Numbered from the stretch's first letter, positions 1 through 8,917 are shown. The stretch is DNA of 64,000 nucleotides from Thiobacillus sp. (GCA_011391285.1 JAABQU010000255.1:1-64000); one strand, 5' to 3'. The notes: a model not told the origin generated them from the letters alone. Made by a program: numbers and translations.

Positions 1-2172
1 ACTGCCGGTGGCGTGGTAACCGGTGAGATTGGTGAACAGCATCCAGGCATAGACCCGACTGTAGTGGCCGCGCCGCAACGCGTCCGGGTCACGCTCGAAC
101 AGATCGGTGACGGCAAGCGGCTGCATCCTGCCCTGGAACAGGTGGCGGTGCTGAAAATTGATGTCCCAGTTGACGAAGCCGTGGATGGCGTCCAGCGCCC
201 GCATGTCGCCAGTGAGGTAGTAGTACTCGAACATGCGGAACAGCGCATAGTGCTCCATGTCCGGCAGCACCTTGTAGCCGTTCAGGTAGCTGCGTCCCCC
301 CTTGTACCTGACCACCTCCCCCTTGGGCGTCTTCTCAGTATAGGTCTGGTCGCTGCGCCACAAATAGAAATCCTTGGGTCCGAAAGCGGTCAGCCGGTTC
401 CAGTCGTCCAGCGCACGGTCGACGGCACGGTAGCGCTCCGCGCTGTTCCCGAAAGTGATTACATTGTCGCGGTAGGCCCAGCCGGGGTTGTGGGCGATGC
501 TCCAGCGGCTGATGGCGTGGTTGCGCTCCAGGTCCGCGAGCAGGCCGGTCCGCAGGAAGCTCAGCCACCCGGAACTCTGGCTGTCGTGGTGGCCGCCGGA
601 ATTGTAGCTGCGGCTTTCCCCGTGCCTGCCGACGCCGATGCTGTCCGGTATCCAGTGCTTATCCGAGTCAGCCCACCGTGCGGGCTTGCCCGGCCCCCGG
701 GCGATTTCGAAGTACCAGCTGCCGACATCGGAATACCAGGCCGGCGGCGCGCGCGCAAACAACGGGTACTCGAAGGCTTCGGCCACGTCCGCGACCCGGG
801 CCTCGCGCGCATCGCCCGTATGAAAGTAGTACAGGATGTCGTGCAGGCTCCGCTCGCCTAGATCAAGATCGTACGCCGGGCGGCCCGCATCGGCGCGATG
901 GCCGGGACTGTCGGCCTGCACCACCGCCCTGAGCCGCTTCGGCGAGAGACTGATGGCGCGCGGCGCCTGTTCCCACAGATAGCGCATTGCAACCGCTACG
1001 CCCTTTTCGCCGTCGGATACGTCGAGGAAACGCCCCCGCTTTCCCGCAGCCCTGGGGCTGTCGATTTTTCCTTCGGTACCCGGTCCGACCTGGTAGCCCC
1101 CTTCATGAACGACTTGGCGGCCATGTTTTTTCTCACTGTTACCAGCGCTCTGAACCAGCCAGCCTTCCTCCCGCGAGGAGACAGGAAAGGACACAGCGGC
1201 CGGACCTTCCCGCGCCATCACTCCCCCGCCGGTCACGATGGCTCCCGCTCCCAGAGTCAGGGTGTGGTTCAGGCTGGCCTCGCGGAACAAATGGCTCCAC
1301 TGCGGCTGGGCGCGATCGGCATTTTCCACAGCGTACTCGACCTTGACGTAGCTCTGGCCGCGGTAGAAATGCAGACGCACCGCATAGTCGTACAGCCCGG
1401 CCTTGAGGGTGCCGCGCCCCCCTTCGGCCGGCATATGGCGCCCACGTATCACGATCACGCTGCGCAGCGGTGCGGCCATTTCCACCGACACTTCCCGCGG
1501 CGCCCCACCGCGATAGACGGCTTCTGAAATGTTGATTTGTTCCAGGCTGCGTGACTTCTCCCAGCCATGGGTGTTCCATGACGGACCACGGAAGCGCTCC
1601 ATTTGACGCATTTCCCCGGCGCGCAATGCCGGCCCATCGCTGTCGCCGGCCTTCAATACCTGCTTGCCCCCGACGCTGACCGATTGCAGCAGGCTGCCGT
1701 CGCGCCTGGAAATCGTGGCCACCACCCCGCCGGTGTCCACGGTGATGGCCTCCCGATTTTCCGTGATGCGGATCGGCGCAGGAACTGCCTGGGCGGCGCG
1801 GTCATTGCGCAACTGCAACGTCACCTCGCCATTGGCCGGCAGGTCCATCTGGAAATCCAGCAGGACCCAGCGCAGTGAATTGTCCCTCGCCCCGTAGCGG
1901 CTGAGGACGGTGAACTGGGCCGGAATTTCGCGCCCCGCCACATCGGTCAGGCGCAATTGCCCGACGTCCTGCACCACGCCAACGGGGAGCGGTACGCCTG
2001 TGGAAACGGGCCAGTCACGCCGCGCCGTGCCTGAATTGTCACGAATCTGCAGCGGTACGCTGAAAATGCCGTCGCGCCAACCGTAGGCGCTGCTGGTGCT
2101 GTCCAGTGCGGCTGCGGCGGGGGGCACGAAAAACAGGGTCAGGATCAACAACAGGGTGCGCAGGTCCATCAT
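1..2172 (-). CDS. secreted exo-rhamnogalacturonan lyase-like (PcRGLX/YetA-type) protein, partial
   Basis: The gene runs off the left edge of the window, with 724 codons visible and no stop. ATG at 2172 overlaps the stop of the upstream gene (ATGA); a second ATG follows directly. Residues 1-22 are a signal peptide ending PAAAA. The next ~100 residues carry a beta-rich domain with GVPLPVGVV, GREIPAQFTV and SLRWVLLDFQ, a pattern I associate with the N-terminal RIFT-barrel domain of the PcRGLX/YetA exo-lyase family. The distal part (positions 600-1) has the aromatic-rich helical style of that family (SGGHHDSQSSGW, FEYYYLTGD, NLTGYHATG). By family, it would act on polysaccharide in the periplasm or outside the cell. 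It is the last visible gene of the exopolysaccharide locus, so it may trim or degrade that polymer. Substrate and activity are inferred. Confidence 0.7.
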   Translation of the reverse strand, partial: MMDLRTLLLILTLFFVPPAAAALDSTSSAYGWRDGIFSVPLQIRDNSGTARRDWPVSTGVPLPVGVVQDVGQLRLTDVAGREIPAQFTVLSRYGARDNSLRWVLLDFQMDLPANGEVTLQLRNDRAAQAVPAPIRITENREAITVDTGGVVATISRRDGSLLQSVSVGGKQVLKAGDSDGPALRAGEMRQMERFRGPSWNTHGWEKSRSLEQINISEAVYRGGAPREVSVEMAAPLRSVIVIRGRHMPAEGGRGTLKAGLYDYAVRLHFYRGQSYVKVEYAVENADRAQPQWSHLFREASLNHTLTLGAGAIVTGGGVMAREGPAAVSFPVSSREEGWLVQSAGNSEKKHGRQVVHEGGYQVGPGTEGKIDSPRAAGKRGRFLDVSDGEKGVAVAMRYLWEQAPRAISLSPKRLRAVVQADSPGHRADAGRPAYDLDLGERSLHDILYYFHTGDAREARVADVAEAFEYPLFARAPPAWYSDVGSWYFEIARGPGKPARWADSDKHWIPDSIGVGRHGESRSYNSGGHHDSQSSGWLSFLRTGLLADLERNHAISRWSIAHNPGWAYRDNVITFGNSAERYRAVDRALDDWNRLTAFGPKDFYLWRSDQTYTEKTPKGEVVRYKGGRSYLNGYKVLPDMEHYALFRMFEYYYLTGDMRALDAIHGFVNWDINFQHRHLFQGRMQPLAVTDLFERDPDALRRGHYSRVYAWMLFTNLTGYHATGS

Positions 2173-3455
2173 TCGGCTTTCAAGGTTTTGGCCCAGATTT
2201 GCCGCCGGCCGGCTGCGTCCTCCTGCTCGAAGGCGAGCAGGAAATGACTGCTTCCGCCCGCCAGCGCAGGATTGGCAATGCGGTGCGGAGAATCATGAAG
2301 AACGGTCCAGGCGGGGGCCTTGTCGATGCGCACTCCGGCTGTCGTCAGGCACGCTCCCAACAGCCGGTTGCGGTCGTTTGGCTTGCCGGAATACGCCTCG
2401 CGTGCCACTGCTAGGTACATGCCCTGACCAAAGGCTGCGGCGACCGGCCCGTCCACCGGGACACCTAGGTTATAGAGCGTGATCATGCGCTCCGTATTCC
2501 AGCCGGACCACCCTCTCGCCTGTTCCGGGTTGGGGTTCTTCAGTGGGCCCGCCCGCCCGGCAGCAAACAATGCCGCGGCAGCGATTCGATTGCCGATTCC
2601 CGCCACGCCCCAGCCGGCATAGAGGGCGGAGGACGCGCCGTCGCTGGCAAACCGTCCGCCGCTGCGCCCCAAATGAATAGCGGGCGAGCGCTGCACGTCC
2701 AGCACAGCCGGCTTGCCGTTGTGGGCAGCCAAGCGGGCGAAATGCCGGGTAATCATGGTGGTCGCCCCGCCGGACAGCGACCAAGCCTTTTCATCGTTCC
2801 AGGACAGCAGCCAGCCGTCGCCGACCCGGGCCAGCGCGTGTTGGCCGCCCCACAGTGCCTCGCCGCGGAATTGCAGAGGTTGGCCCGGCCGTGCGCGGCC
2901 AGTAGCCGGGATCGTCGCCGCCTGCAGCCGGTAATGCCGGTCATGGTGCTGCCACACCGCCAGGAAGCCGTCGTCCGCAGTCGCCAGGACCGGGCTCGCC
3001 TGGTTCCGCGCCCCCCCGGCGACGAGAAAACCGTTGGGGTCCCGCACCTTGCCGTCCGGACTCACCCGGGCAGCGTAGACGTCCCAGTCGCGGCCGTTCC
3101 GGAGATCATGCCAGACCACGAGGAACGTCCCTTCGGAAAACGCGACCTGCGGCTGCTCCTGGCTGGCCTCGGCGTTGCAGACGACGATGGGCTGGCGATC
3201 CAGCACGCGACCGCGGGAATCGATGCGGACGGCAAGAATGTCCGCGCTCTGGCTTTGATGATAAAACCGGCCCTGCTGCCACACCACCAGATAAGTACCC
3301 TTGCCGTCGTAGGCAACTGCCGGGTTCAGCTGGGACCGCGCGTCGGCCGACACCGGCATGACGGCGACGGCTTCGTTTGCGACAAGCGCCGGCGCGGCGA
3401 GGGCGGCGACGGGCAGCAGGGCAAGAAACACCGCCAGCAGCGCACGTGCAATCAC
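2169..3455 (-). CDS. secreted repeat protein of unknown function (WVV-repeat, propeller-like)
   Basis: Predicted 428-aa exported protein. The GTG start at 3455 is chosen because GGAGG lies six bases upstream and the codon overlaps the preceding stop as GTGA. Residues 1-20 form a signal peptide (ALLPVAALAAP). The mature part repeats a roughly 55-residue unit with the pattern Y/F-LVVW...D-IYA-RV...G-V (for example GTYLVVWQQG, GTFLVVWHDL and DGFLAVWQHH), which suggests a beta-propeller. No catalytic motif, Cys pair or PEP-CTERM tail is visible; the C-terminus is WAKTLKAE. It lies between an NHL-like secreted protein and a lyase-like protein, all overlapping, so the three are probably co-translated. 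I do not recognise a named family. Confidence 0.75.
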   Translation of the reverse strand: MIARALLAVFLALLPVAALAAPALVANEAVAVMPVSADARSQLNPAVAYDGKGTYLVVWQQGRFYHQSQSADILAVRIDSRGRVLDRQPIVVCNAEASQEQPQVAFSEGTFLVVWHDLRNGRDWDVYAARVSPDGKVRDPNGFLVAGGARNQASPVLATADDGFLAVWQHHDRHYRLQAATIPATGRARPGQPLQFRGEALWGGQHALARVGDGWLLSWNDEKAWSLSGGATTMITRHFARLAAHNGKPAVLDVQRSPAIHLGRSGGRFASDGASSALYAGWGVAGIGNRIAAAALFAAGRAGPLKNPNPEQARGWSGWNTERMITLYNLGVPVDGPVAAAFGQGMYLAVAREAYSGKPNDRNRLLGACLTTAGVRIDKAPAWTVLHDSPHRIANPALAGGSSHFLLAFEQEDAAGRRQIWAKTLKAE

Positions 3456-4783
3456 GAGCCGCCTCCCGGCACGCTGCGCTGCAGGCGGAACACCCGGGTG
3501 TCCAGCAAGCCCTCCCCCTCGACAAACTGGGTCATCCCGAGCCAGGGACTGAGCATTCCATAGAGATTGCCTTGCGCATCGCGTCCGAGCAGGTGGCTCA
3601 CCATGAGGATGGTGAGATCGCCATCCGGCTTGAGCTTTCCCTTTGCCCCCGGCTTGACCACGGCAGGGCCGCGGCTCTTGTTGGGATGCACCGACGCCCG
3701 GTACCACTGCCCATTGTGCATCAGGGTCGCGGTGTCTCCGGCACCGTCCCCCGGTATGCGCCGGATGTCGTATTCGTCGCCCCCGCACACGTAAATGGCG
3801 GAACCATCCGGTTCCACGGCGAGGCTGCCTGGGGTGTTAAAAAAAGCCTGCAACGGCGGGCCATCCCCAACCATCTGGAGCGCCTTTTCCCGGGTCACGC
3901 GCCCCGCAAAGTGCTGCAGATCTCCCGCCGGCGTGATCCTGATGACGGCATGGGGTGTGCGCGAGACAAAATACACATTACCCGCACGGTCGGCATCGCC
4001 CATCATCACGTTGAGGCTGCCGGACTTGGCATCCTGATAATAGGCAGATGTGGGCCACCTTGCCAGATAGCGGATCTCTCGCCCATCCGCCGTCATGCGG
4101 TAAGCGCCATAGCTGTCGGCGAGTGTGACCTCGCCTTGCGGCGTCACCGCGACGGCCAAGGTTCCACTGAATGCGACCGTATTCGGGGGTGCCGACTCGC
4201 CGGGGCCGAGCCGCCGATCGCCGCCTCCCGCCCAGGTATCGACCCGCCACTGGCCATGTGCTTGGTGGATACGCCGGATGCGTCGGTTGCCGCCGTCGGC
4301 GACATAAACCGAGCCGTCGGGACCGCAGGCCAGATTGTGGACGCGATATCTGACAATCAGCCCCAGTCGGAATTCGGCCTGATGGGCGGCGCCGTCGCGA
4401 AAGCCGGGTTCGCCGGTGCCCGCGAGATGGCTGCGCATGCCGTCCGGGGTGACGATGTCGATGAACTGACCATAGGCGAGATACAGGTTGCCGGCCTGGT
4501 CGCCGCACAGCGTGGAGGGGGTGCCGCCGGCCTGCTCCACCGGCCCGCCGACGGGGCCACCACCAAGAGCGCCTGTGAAATCGGTTACACCCCAGCGTTC
4601 CGCCTGCCAGCCACTTGCAGATACGGCGGCCGATACGGCAAACAGCAGCAGGGTCAGGGCAAGACGAAGTGCCCAGTCGGACGGACGGACGATCTGGATT
4701 GGCAACGGGTAAGGCAACCCGGCGTCGCGAATGACGGGCAAGCGGTTATGACAAAGCATGCTACCAGCATAGACAAAATGCAT
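3452..4783 (-). CDS. secreted NHL-repeat-like beta-propeller protein
   Basis: About 443 aa. The mature part contains several NHL/SMP-30-like blades: GNLYLAYGQFIDIVTPDG, GSVYVADGGNRRIRRI, GEVTLADSYGAYRMTADG and GNVYFVSRTPHAVIRITPAG. A hydrophobic segment (LALTLLLFAVSAAVSASG) near residue 45 acts as signal peptide. The start is uncertain: ATG at 4783 gives a long N-region, ATG at 4762 is also possible, and neither has a good ribosome site. NHL propellers usually bind ligands or act as scaffolds, but a few are lyases or lactonases, and no residue here decides between them. The end overlaps the next gene by GTGA. It belongs to the secreted-protein tail of the exopolysaccharide locus. Confidence 0.7.
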   Translation of the reverse strand: MHFVYAGSMLCHNRLPVIRDAGLPYPLPIQIVRPSDWALRLALTLLLFAVSAAVSASGWQAERWGVTDFTGALGGGPVGGPVEQAGGTPSTLCGDQAGNLYLAYGQFIDIVTPDGMRSHLAGTGEPGFRDGAAHQAEFRLGLIVRYRVHNLACGPDGSVYVADGGNRRIRRIHQAHGQWRVDTWAGGGDRRLGPGESAPPNTVAFSGTLAVAVTPQGEVTLADSYGAYRMTADGREIRYLARWPTSAYYQDAKSGSLNVMMGDADRAGNVYFVSRTPHAVIRITPAGDLQHFAGRVTREKALQMVGDGPPLQAFFNTPGSLAVEPDGSAIYVCGGDEYDIRRIPGDGAGDTATLMHNGQWYRASVHPNKSRGPAVVKPGAKGKLKPDGDLTILMVSHLLGRDAQGNLYGMLSPWLGMTQFVEGEGLLDTRVFRLQRSVPGGGS

Positions 4784-4817
4784 GCCGCCGCTTGGGGCAG
4801 TGCGGTGACGCCCCGTC

Positions 4818-6065
4818 TTACGACGGCCAGTCCAGCCTGAGCGCCCAGACAGCGGCCGGCTTGCCATGGTCTCCCGTGACCAGAAGAAAGACCTTGTGGA
4901 AGCGGTCGTAGACCATCATGTAATTCATGCCCATCGGTTGCAATTCGGCGTCGGGCAGACGGGCGCAGCGGTTGCTGCCCAGGTCGTAGACGAACGTACT
5001 GCTGGACTGGGCGCGCCCCGTCCGCTTGCGCCGCCCCTTCTCGTCCTCGGCAGCGTAGGGAATGTTGTCTACCACCAGAAGAAAGACCCCGTGCTCGCTG
5101 TCGTAGGCGACGGGAAAATGCTGGCCGGGGGGGCAGGATGCGCCTTTTGGCGTGTTCTTTTCCCACTTTCCCTTGTCGCCCGCGCGTGCCCCTGGCGCAT
5201 AGGTCCATACCGCATTGGTGTTGTAGTAGTCGCCGAAGACCACGAACTTTTTATGCTTGGCGTCGTAGTCCATGGCGTAGTGAATTTGGTGGTGGCCATC
5301 CCCGCTGGCCTTTTTCCACTCGTCCCGGCCGGGGCCAATCTCCCACATGCCCCATTTGTAGGCGGCAATGACGTCCCTGTCGGGATCGTAGGCAGAAGCG
5401 GCGGCGAAAAACTTCGGATAGGGTTTGCCGTTGTTTTCGAAGATCCGCCACTGGCGGATTTTCAGGTCGTAGATCCAGGTGGGATGGATTTTCGCTTCGG
5501 GCAGGTCTTTCCGGATCGGATTGTGCTCAGGCAGGGCACTGACCACGAGGGCGTCGAGTTTGGGATCGTAGACGATGTTGTCGTAGGTGTGCATGGCCCA
5601 GGGCATCAGGCGACCGGTGCCGGCGATGGCGCGCCCAGCCGCATCCACCCGGTAGCTTTCCTTCGGTGCACGGGGGTAGTGGGTCTCCCAGCGTCCGGTC
5701 ACAGGGTCGAATTCATGAACTTCGTTGTCCCAGTCGAGGCCGTGGGTGTTGGAGCCGAACACGAGGAGGGTGCCGCGCTTCGAATCGTAGGCGATCCCGG
5801 CATGGGCCTGGCGGGGCCAGCTGGATTGGGCAGGCTGCGCAAGCAGACTCCATGTGTTGGGTTTGAGCGCGATCAGACGCGGGTTTAGCGGTCGTCCCTG
5901 CGACGCCGTTTCCGTTGGACGCGCCATGCCTGCCGCTCCCGCGCCCTGCCCCGACAACACCAGCAGTCCAGCCACAGCCAGCGCGGGCAGCAGGGCAGGC
6001 AAGACAAATTTGCTTCGGGTGCGCCTCATGGCTATGCCCAGGGGACCAATAGGGGATCGTTCCAT
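4818..6065 (-). CDS. secreted Kelch/galactose-oxidase-like propeller protein
   Basis: 415 aa. An N-terminal signal sequence (RRTRSK followed by a hydrophobic stretch ending GAGAAG) is followed by repeats of the type Y-D-x-K-x-x-x-LLVFG and Y-D-L/P-x-x-x-W: AGIAYDSKRGTLLVFG, HEFDPVTGRWETHY, NIVYDPKLDALVV, MDYDAKHKKFVVFGDYY and VAYDSEHGVFLLVVD. This is the Kelch-like propeller pattern. ATG 6065 (used) follows GGGG by about eight bases; ATG 6029 is an alternative that gives a tighter signal peptide. The gene begins 13 bases after the Wzy-like gene. No copper-ligand set of true galactose oxidase can be assigned. Role unknown; export and membership of the polysaccharide locus are the firm points. 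Confidence 0.75.
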   Translation of the reverse strand: MERSPIGPLGIAMRRTRSKFVLPALLPALAVAGLLVLSGQGAGAAGMARPTETASQGRPLNPRLIALKPNTWSLLAQPAQSSWPRQAHAGIAYDSKRGTLLVFGSNTHGLDWDNEVHEFDPVTGRWETHYPRAPKESYRVDAAGRAIAGTGRLMPWAMHTYDNIVYDPKLDALVVSALPEHNPIRKDLPEAKIHPTWIYDLKIRQWRIFENNGKPYPKFFAAASAYDPDRDVIAAYKWGMWEIGPGRDEWKKASGDGHHQIHYAMDYDAKHKKFVVFGDYYNTNAVWTYAPGARAGDKGKWEKNTPKGASCPPGQHFPVAYDSEHGVFLLVVDNIPYAAEDEKGRRKRTGRAQSSSTFVYDLGSNRCARLPDAELQPMGMNYMMVYDRFHKVFLLVTGDHGKPAAVWALRLDWPS

Positions 6066-6078
6066 CTGACAGCCCCGG

Positions 6079-7380
6079 CTACTTGTTCCAACGCGCGGCG
6101 GGATGGATCTGTGGTCTGCCGGACGCTTGCCTCGAATCCTGCGGAACCCGGTCCAGAACGCCCGAGAACTTGGCCGCCAGAACCAGCATGATCATCAGGT
6201 GATAGGTCAGGTCGAAATAGGCCAAGCCCAGGAATGCACCGCCGGCCCCATAACCCACCAGGCTGACCTGAATCATCGCGGCCAGATCGGACGCCCATTT
6301 TCGCTGTGGATCGTTTTTGCATTCCCGGATCACCTGATTGGCGCGCAACCAGGCGAACACCGCCAGCAGGATGAAGATGCCGAACCCGATGAAGCCGTGT
6401 TCGCCCATCACCTCGAAGTAGATGCTGTGCACATCATGTACGCGCCAGGGTTCGGGGGCATATTGGTGGAAGGTTGGCGCCCTGAACACCTCGAACCCGC
6501 CCCCGGTTATCCTGTCCTTCGCCACGTTGAACGCGGTATGCCACGCGTTGATACGCCCCAGGGCCGAGGCGTCCTCCTGGTAGTTCTTGATGGAGTCCAT
6601 GCGGTCATACCATTCCTGCGGCATTACCGATGCCATGATCGCTACCGCAATTGCCATATAGACGGTCATGACAAATTTGTGGCGGCTCTTGAACCACAGG
6701 AACAAGCCCATGGCGGCCATCGCCAGCAAGCCACCGCGCGACTGGCTGCCGATGGCCGCGACCCCGGACAACACCATGGCTGACGCCAGGCCCCAACGGA
6801 CCCACTGCTGGGTCGCCTGCAGATGGAGATAGCGAATCAGCGGGATAAGCATCGCCAGCACCAGCGCCATTTCGTTGTTGCCGGCGAAAAAGGTCCCCGT
6901 CGGCCCTTGGACCCTGAACTCACCTCCGTGCACGATGGTGAAGATGCCTCCCTTGACCCCGTAATAGCCCAGCGACAACGCGATGACCCAAATCATCCAG
7001 TGGAGATGCTGGCGTTCCTTGATAATCATTGCGGTGAGAAACACCATGAGCTGGATTCTCCAGACCTTGTTCCACTGGATCCACGCCAACTCGGAGTAGA
7101 ACGCAAAGAATGTCGTGATGAGCATCCAGCCGACGAACATCAGCAGCAATATCGTCTCGCGCGTCCAGATCATTTCCTTCTTCTCTTTCGAGAAAATAAA
7201 CGCGGTGATGGTGACGACAGCGCAGATGAAAGCGAACGGCATGTCGTAGGCAAAGCCCCAAGCCTGCCGGTGCGGGTTCATGTAGCCGAGCCAGCACCAC
7301 AGCATGATGCCGATCCAGGGGCGCTTGAATATGAAGGGCAGCACCCCGAACACAACTGCGGTAACAAAGATGTCTCTCAT
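6079..7380 (-). CDS. exosortase A-associated Wzy-like O-glycosylation ligase/polymerase
   Basis: 433 aa with about ten hydrophobic segments and a long periplasmic loop near residues 255-325, the layout of the Wzy_C/O-antigen-ligase superfamily. Segments such as KRPWIGIMLWCWLGYMNPHR near the N-terminus and GSQSRGGLLAM mid-protein match the subfamily described as putative O-glycosylation ligase of XrtA systems. By family it transfers or polymerises undecaprenyl-linked repeat units on the periplasmic side of the inner membrane. ATG 7380 overlaps the stop of the 55-codon gene upstream (ATGA), and GAG lies six bases before it. Whether it polymerises the exopolysaccharide or attaches glycan to protein cannot be told from sequence. 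Confidence 0.87.
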   Translation of the reverse strand: MRDIFVTAVVFGVLPFIFKRPWIGIMLWCWLGYMNPHRQAWGFAYDMPFAFICAVVTITAFIFSKEKKEMIWTRETILLLMFVGWMLITTFFAFYSELAWIQWNKVWRIQLMVFLTAMIIKERQHLHWMIWVIALSLGYYGVKGGIFTIVHGGEFRVQGPTGTFFAGNNEMALVLAMLIPLIRYLHLQATQQWVRWGLASAMVLSGVAAIGSQSRGGLLAMAAMGLFLWFKSRHKFVMTVYMAIAVAIMASVMPQEWYDRMDSIKNYQEDASALGRINAWHTAFNVAKDRITGGGFEVFRAPTFHQYAPEPWRVHDVHSIYFEVMGEHGFIGFGIFILLAVFAWLRANQVIRECKNDPQRKWASDLAAMIQVSLVGYGAGGAFLGLAYFDLTYHLMIMLVLAAKFSGVLDRVPQDSRQASGRPQIHPAARWNK

Positions 7381-7544
7381 GCGGACTCAACTTTCTTGGC
7401 CATGGCCGGTTTCACGGCGAGGGTATTCAGTGCACTGCCATCAGCCGTCACTGCGGGCTTGGCCCGGAATCCGGATGGCTGGCTTAACCGGATTCCGGTT
7501 TTCTCGGCAATGACGGTATCAGAATGAACAGGAGTGCTTGTCAT
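7377..7544 (-). CDS. 55-aa small protein coupled at both ends in the XrtA locus
   Basis: A 55-codon reading frame exactly bridges the CapK-like and Wzy-like genes. Its ATG (7544-7542) overlaps the CapK stop as ATGA, and its TGA (7379-7377) overlaps the Wzy ATG as ATGA. AGG lies eight bases upstream of the start. The product begins MTSTPVHSDTVIAEK and ends MAKKVESA. It is hydrophilic and mildly basic, has no Cys, signal peptide or membrane segment, and is probably disordered. No family is recognised. The exact stop/start nesting on both sides, used at many other junctions of this operon, is the main evidence that it is translated. Alternatively, it may serve mainly as a coupling leader for the ligase gene. 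Confidence 0.55.
   Translation of the reverse strand: MTSTPVHSDTVIAEKTGIRLSQPSGFRAKPAVTADGSALNTLAVKPAMAKKVESA
7464..7498. repeat. perfect 11-bp inverted repeat (stem-loop)
   Basis: CCGGAATCCGG at 7464-7474 and CCGGATTCCGG at 7488-7498 are exact reverse complements around a 13-base loop. Read on the plus strand the right arm is followed by TTTT, but no plus-strand gene ends here. On the minus strand the hairpin falls inside the 55-codon gene, upstream of the Wzy-like gene, where it could affect transcript stability or the ratio of CapK to ligase. Confidence 0.6.
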
Positions 7545-8917
7545 ACAACGGCCTGCGCCAGTCCTTTCTGCAGGGGAACATGGCTGACAACATATCGGTG
7601 CTTGCCCGAGGCTTCGGGGGCGATGGCATCCAGCAATTTGAGATCGATTTTAAGCGTGGGGCCCAGTCGTGCGCGCAGGCCCTGAAGCACCGCTTCGCTG
7701 GCCATGTCGCTCCAGCGGGAATCCGGTACCACCTGCACTTCCATCTGGTCGACAGCGTGCTGGATCAGCTTGAACTGCGCCACACCGGGGATCGCGCGCA
7801 GTACATAAATGACTGCCAGCGCATGCATGATGCGCCCATCGGCGGCGACGATGAAATCGGTCTGCCGTCCGACCACGGCATCCAGCACCTCGAGACCGCG
7901 TCCGCCGGGATCGGGCTTTCCAGAACGCCGGACGACGTCGCCGGTGCGATAGCGGATGAAGGGCTGCGCTTCGGATACCAGGCTGGTGATCACCGCCTCG
8001 CCCTCTTCCACCGGATTGCCGGCCTCGTCGAGCACTTCGATGAGGTGCGTTTCGCTCATTTGCAGCAGGGTGCCATCCGGCGATTGCAGGGCCATCAGGC
8101 CGGCATCGCGGGCGCCGTATTCGACCGAGACCGGCACGCCGAACACCCGTGCGATCAGTCCGCGCTGATGCGGAAACAGCGGCTCGCCGGTGGCGCTCAC
8201 CACGCGCAGCGCGGGCAGCTTGGGCCGAATGCCGCGTGATTCTGCGTGCGCCGCCAGCAGCGCCAGGCTGCTGGCGTAGCCGTAGATCACCTTCGGGTTC
8301 CAGGTTTGGATTGCATCTAGATAGTCGTCCATGCGCGCGAGCGACATCTCGAAGGCATTCAGCAGCAACTGGTTCACCAGTCGGTCGCGCAGGGTCTTGA
8401 TGCGGTCGGTCTTGTTCAACTCGACCGGCGCGCCCCACAGATACACCTCGCGTTCCCCGGGCTCGATACCCCACCAGCGGCGTGCACGCAGCCGGCAGGC
8501 GGCATCGGCGGCCTGGCGGCTGCGGCCGAAATAGAAGATCAGCGGCTCGCCGCTGGAGCCGCCGGTGGTGTATTTGAAGACGCCGCCGGGCGCTTCGCGC
8601 CACACCAACTGCTCGAGGTTGTCGCGGGCGTCGCGCTTGTTCATGGTCGGCAGGCGTTGCAGGTCGTCCAGGGTCACTGCCGCTGCCCTGGCGGCATCGT
8701 CCAGCCCGGCTGCGCGCAAACGGGCCGCGTGCCAGGGGCTGTGCGCCAGCGCGCTTTGCAGCAAGGTGTTGAGACGGCCGGTCTGATAGCTGCGCATCGC
8801 ATCGCGCGACAGCCACTGGGTGCGCTCAAGCTCGGCCAGCATCGCGAAAGTGGGGCGGTGCATCGCTGCTTCCTGTGCGCGAAAGGCGCCGCGGGCGAAC
8901 CAGGCCGGGACGCTCAT
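7541..8917 (-). CDS. CapK/PaaK-like adenylate-forming enzyme of the exopolysaccharide locus
   Basis: 458 aa, related to phenylacetate-CoA-ligase-like CapK proteins. The Gly/Ser-rich ATP loop TTGGSSGEPL is near residue 120. A VSATGEPL segment, an EYGARDAG motif (A5-like) and the RYRTGDVV motif (A8-like) follow in the expected order, then a VVGRQTDF hinge. CapK-type enzymes are presumed to activate an acyl group by adenylation in capsule or exopolysaccharide modification; the substrate is unknown. ATG 8917 overlaps the sulfotransferase stop (ATGA), and the TGA overlaps the next small gene. In-frame upstream sequence is the antisense-like shadow of the sulfotransferase and was excluded. Confidence 0.85.
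   Translation of the reverse strand: MSVPAWFARGAFRAQEAAMHRPTFAMLAELERTQWLSRDAMRSYQTGRLNTLLQSALAHSPWHAARLRAAGLDDAARAAAVTLDDLQRLPTMNKRDARDNLEQLVWREAPGGVFKYTTGGSSGEPLIFYFGRSRQAADAACRLRARRWWGIEPGEREVYLWGAPVELNKTDRIKTLRDRLVNQLLLNAFEMSLARMDDYLDAIQTWNPKVIYGYASSLALLAAHAESRGIRPKLPALRVVSATGEPLFPHQRGLIARVFGVPVSVEYGARDAGLMALQSPDGTLLQMSETHLIEVLDEAGNPVEEGEAVITSLVSEAQPFIRYRTGDVVRRSGKPDPGGRGLEVLDAVVGRQTDFIVAADGRIMHALAVIYVLRAIPGVAQFKLIQHAVDQMEVQVVPDSRWSDMASEAVLQGLRARLGPTLKIDLKLLDAIAPEASGKHRYVVSHVPLQKGLAQAVV

Noticed and set aside
13..861. 282-codon open frame on the plus strand at the left edge
   Set aside because: Antisense to the lyase-like gene, which continues without a stop through the edge and shows a signal peptide and family-like motifs.
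7488..7502. Hairpin plus TTTT as a plus-strand terminator
   Set aside because: No plus-strand gene lies upstream of it; the hairpin is inside a minus-strand reading frame.
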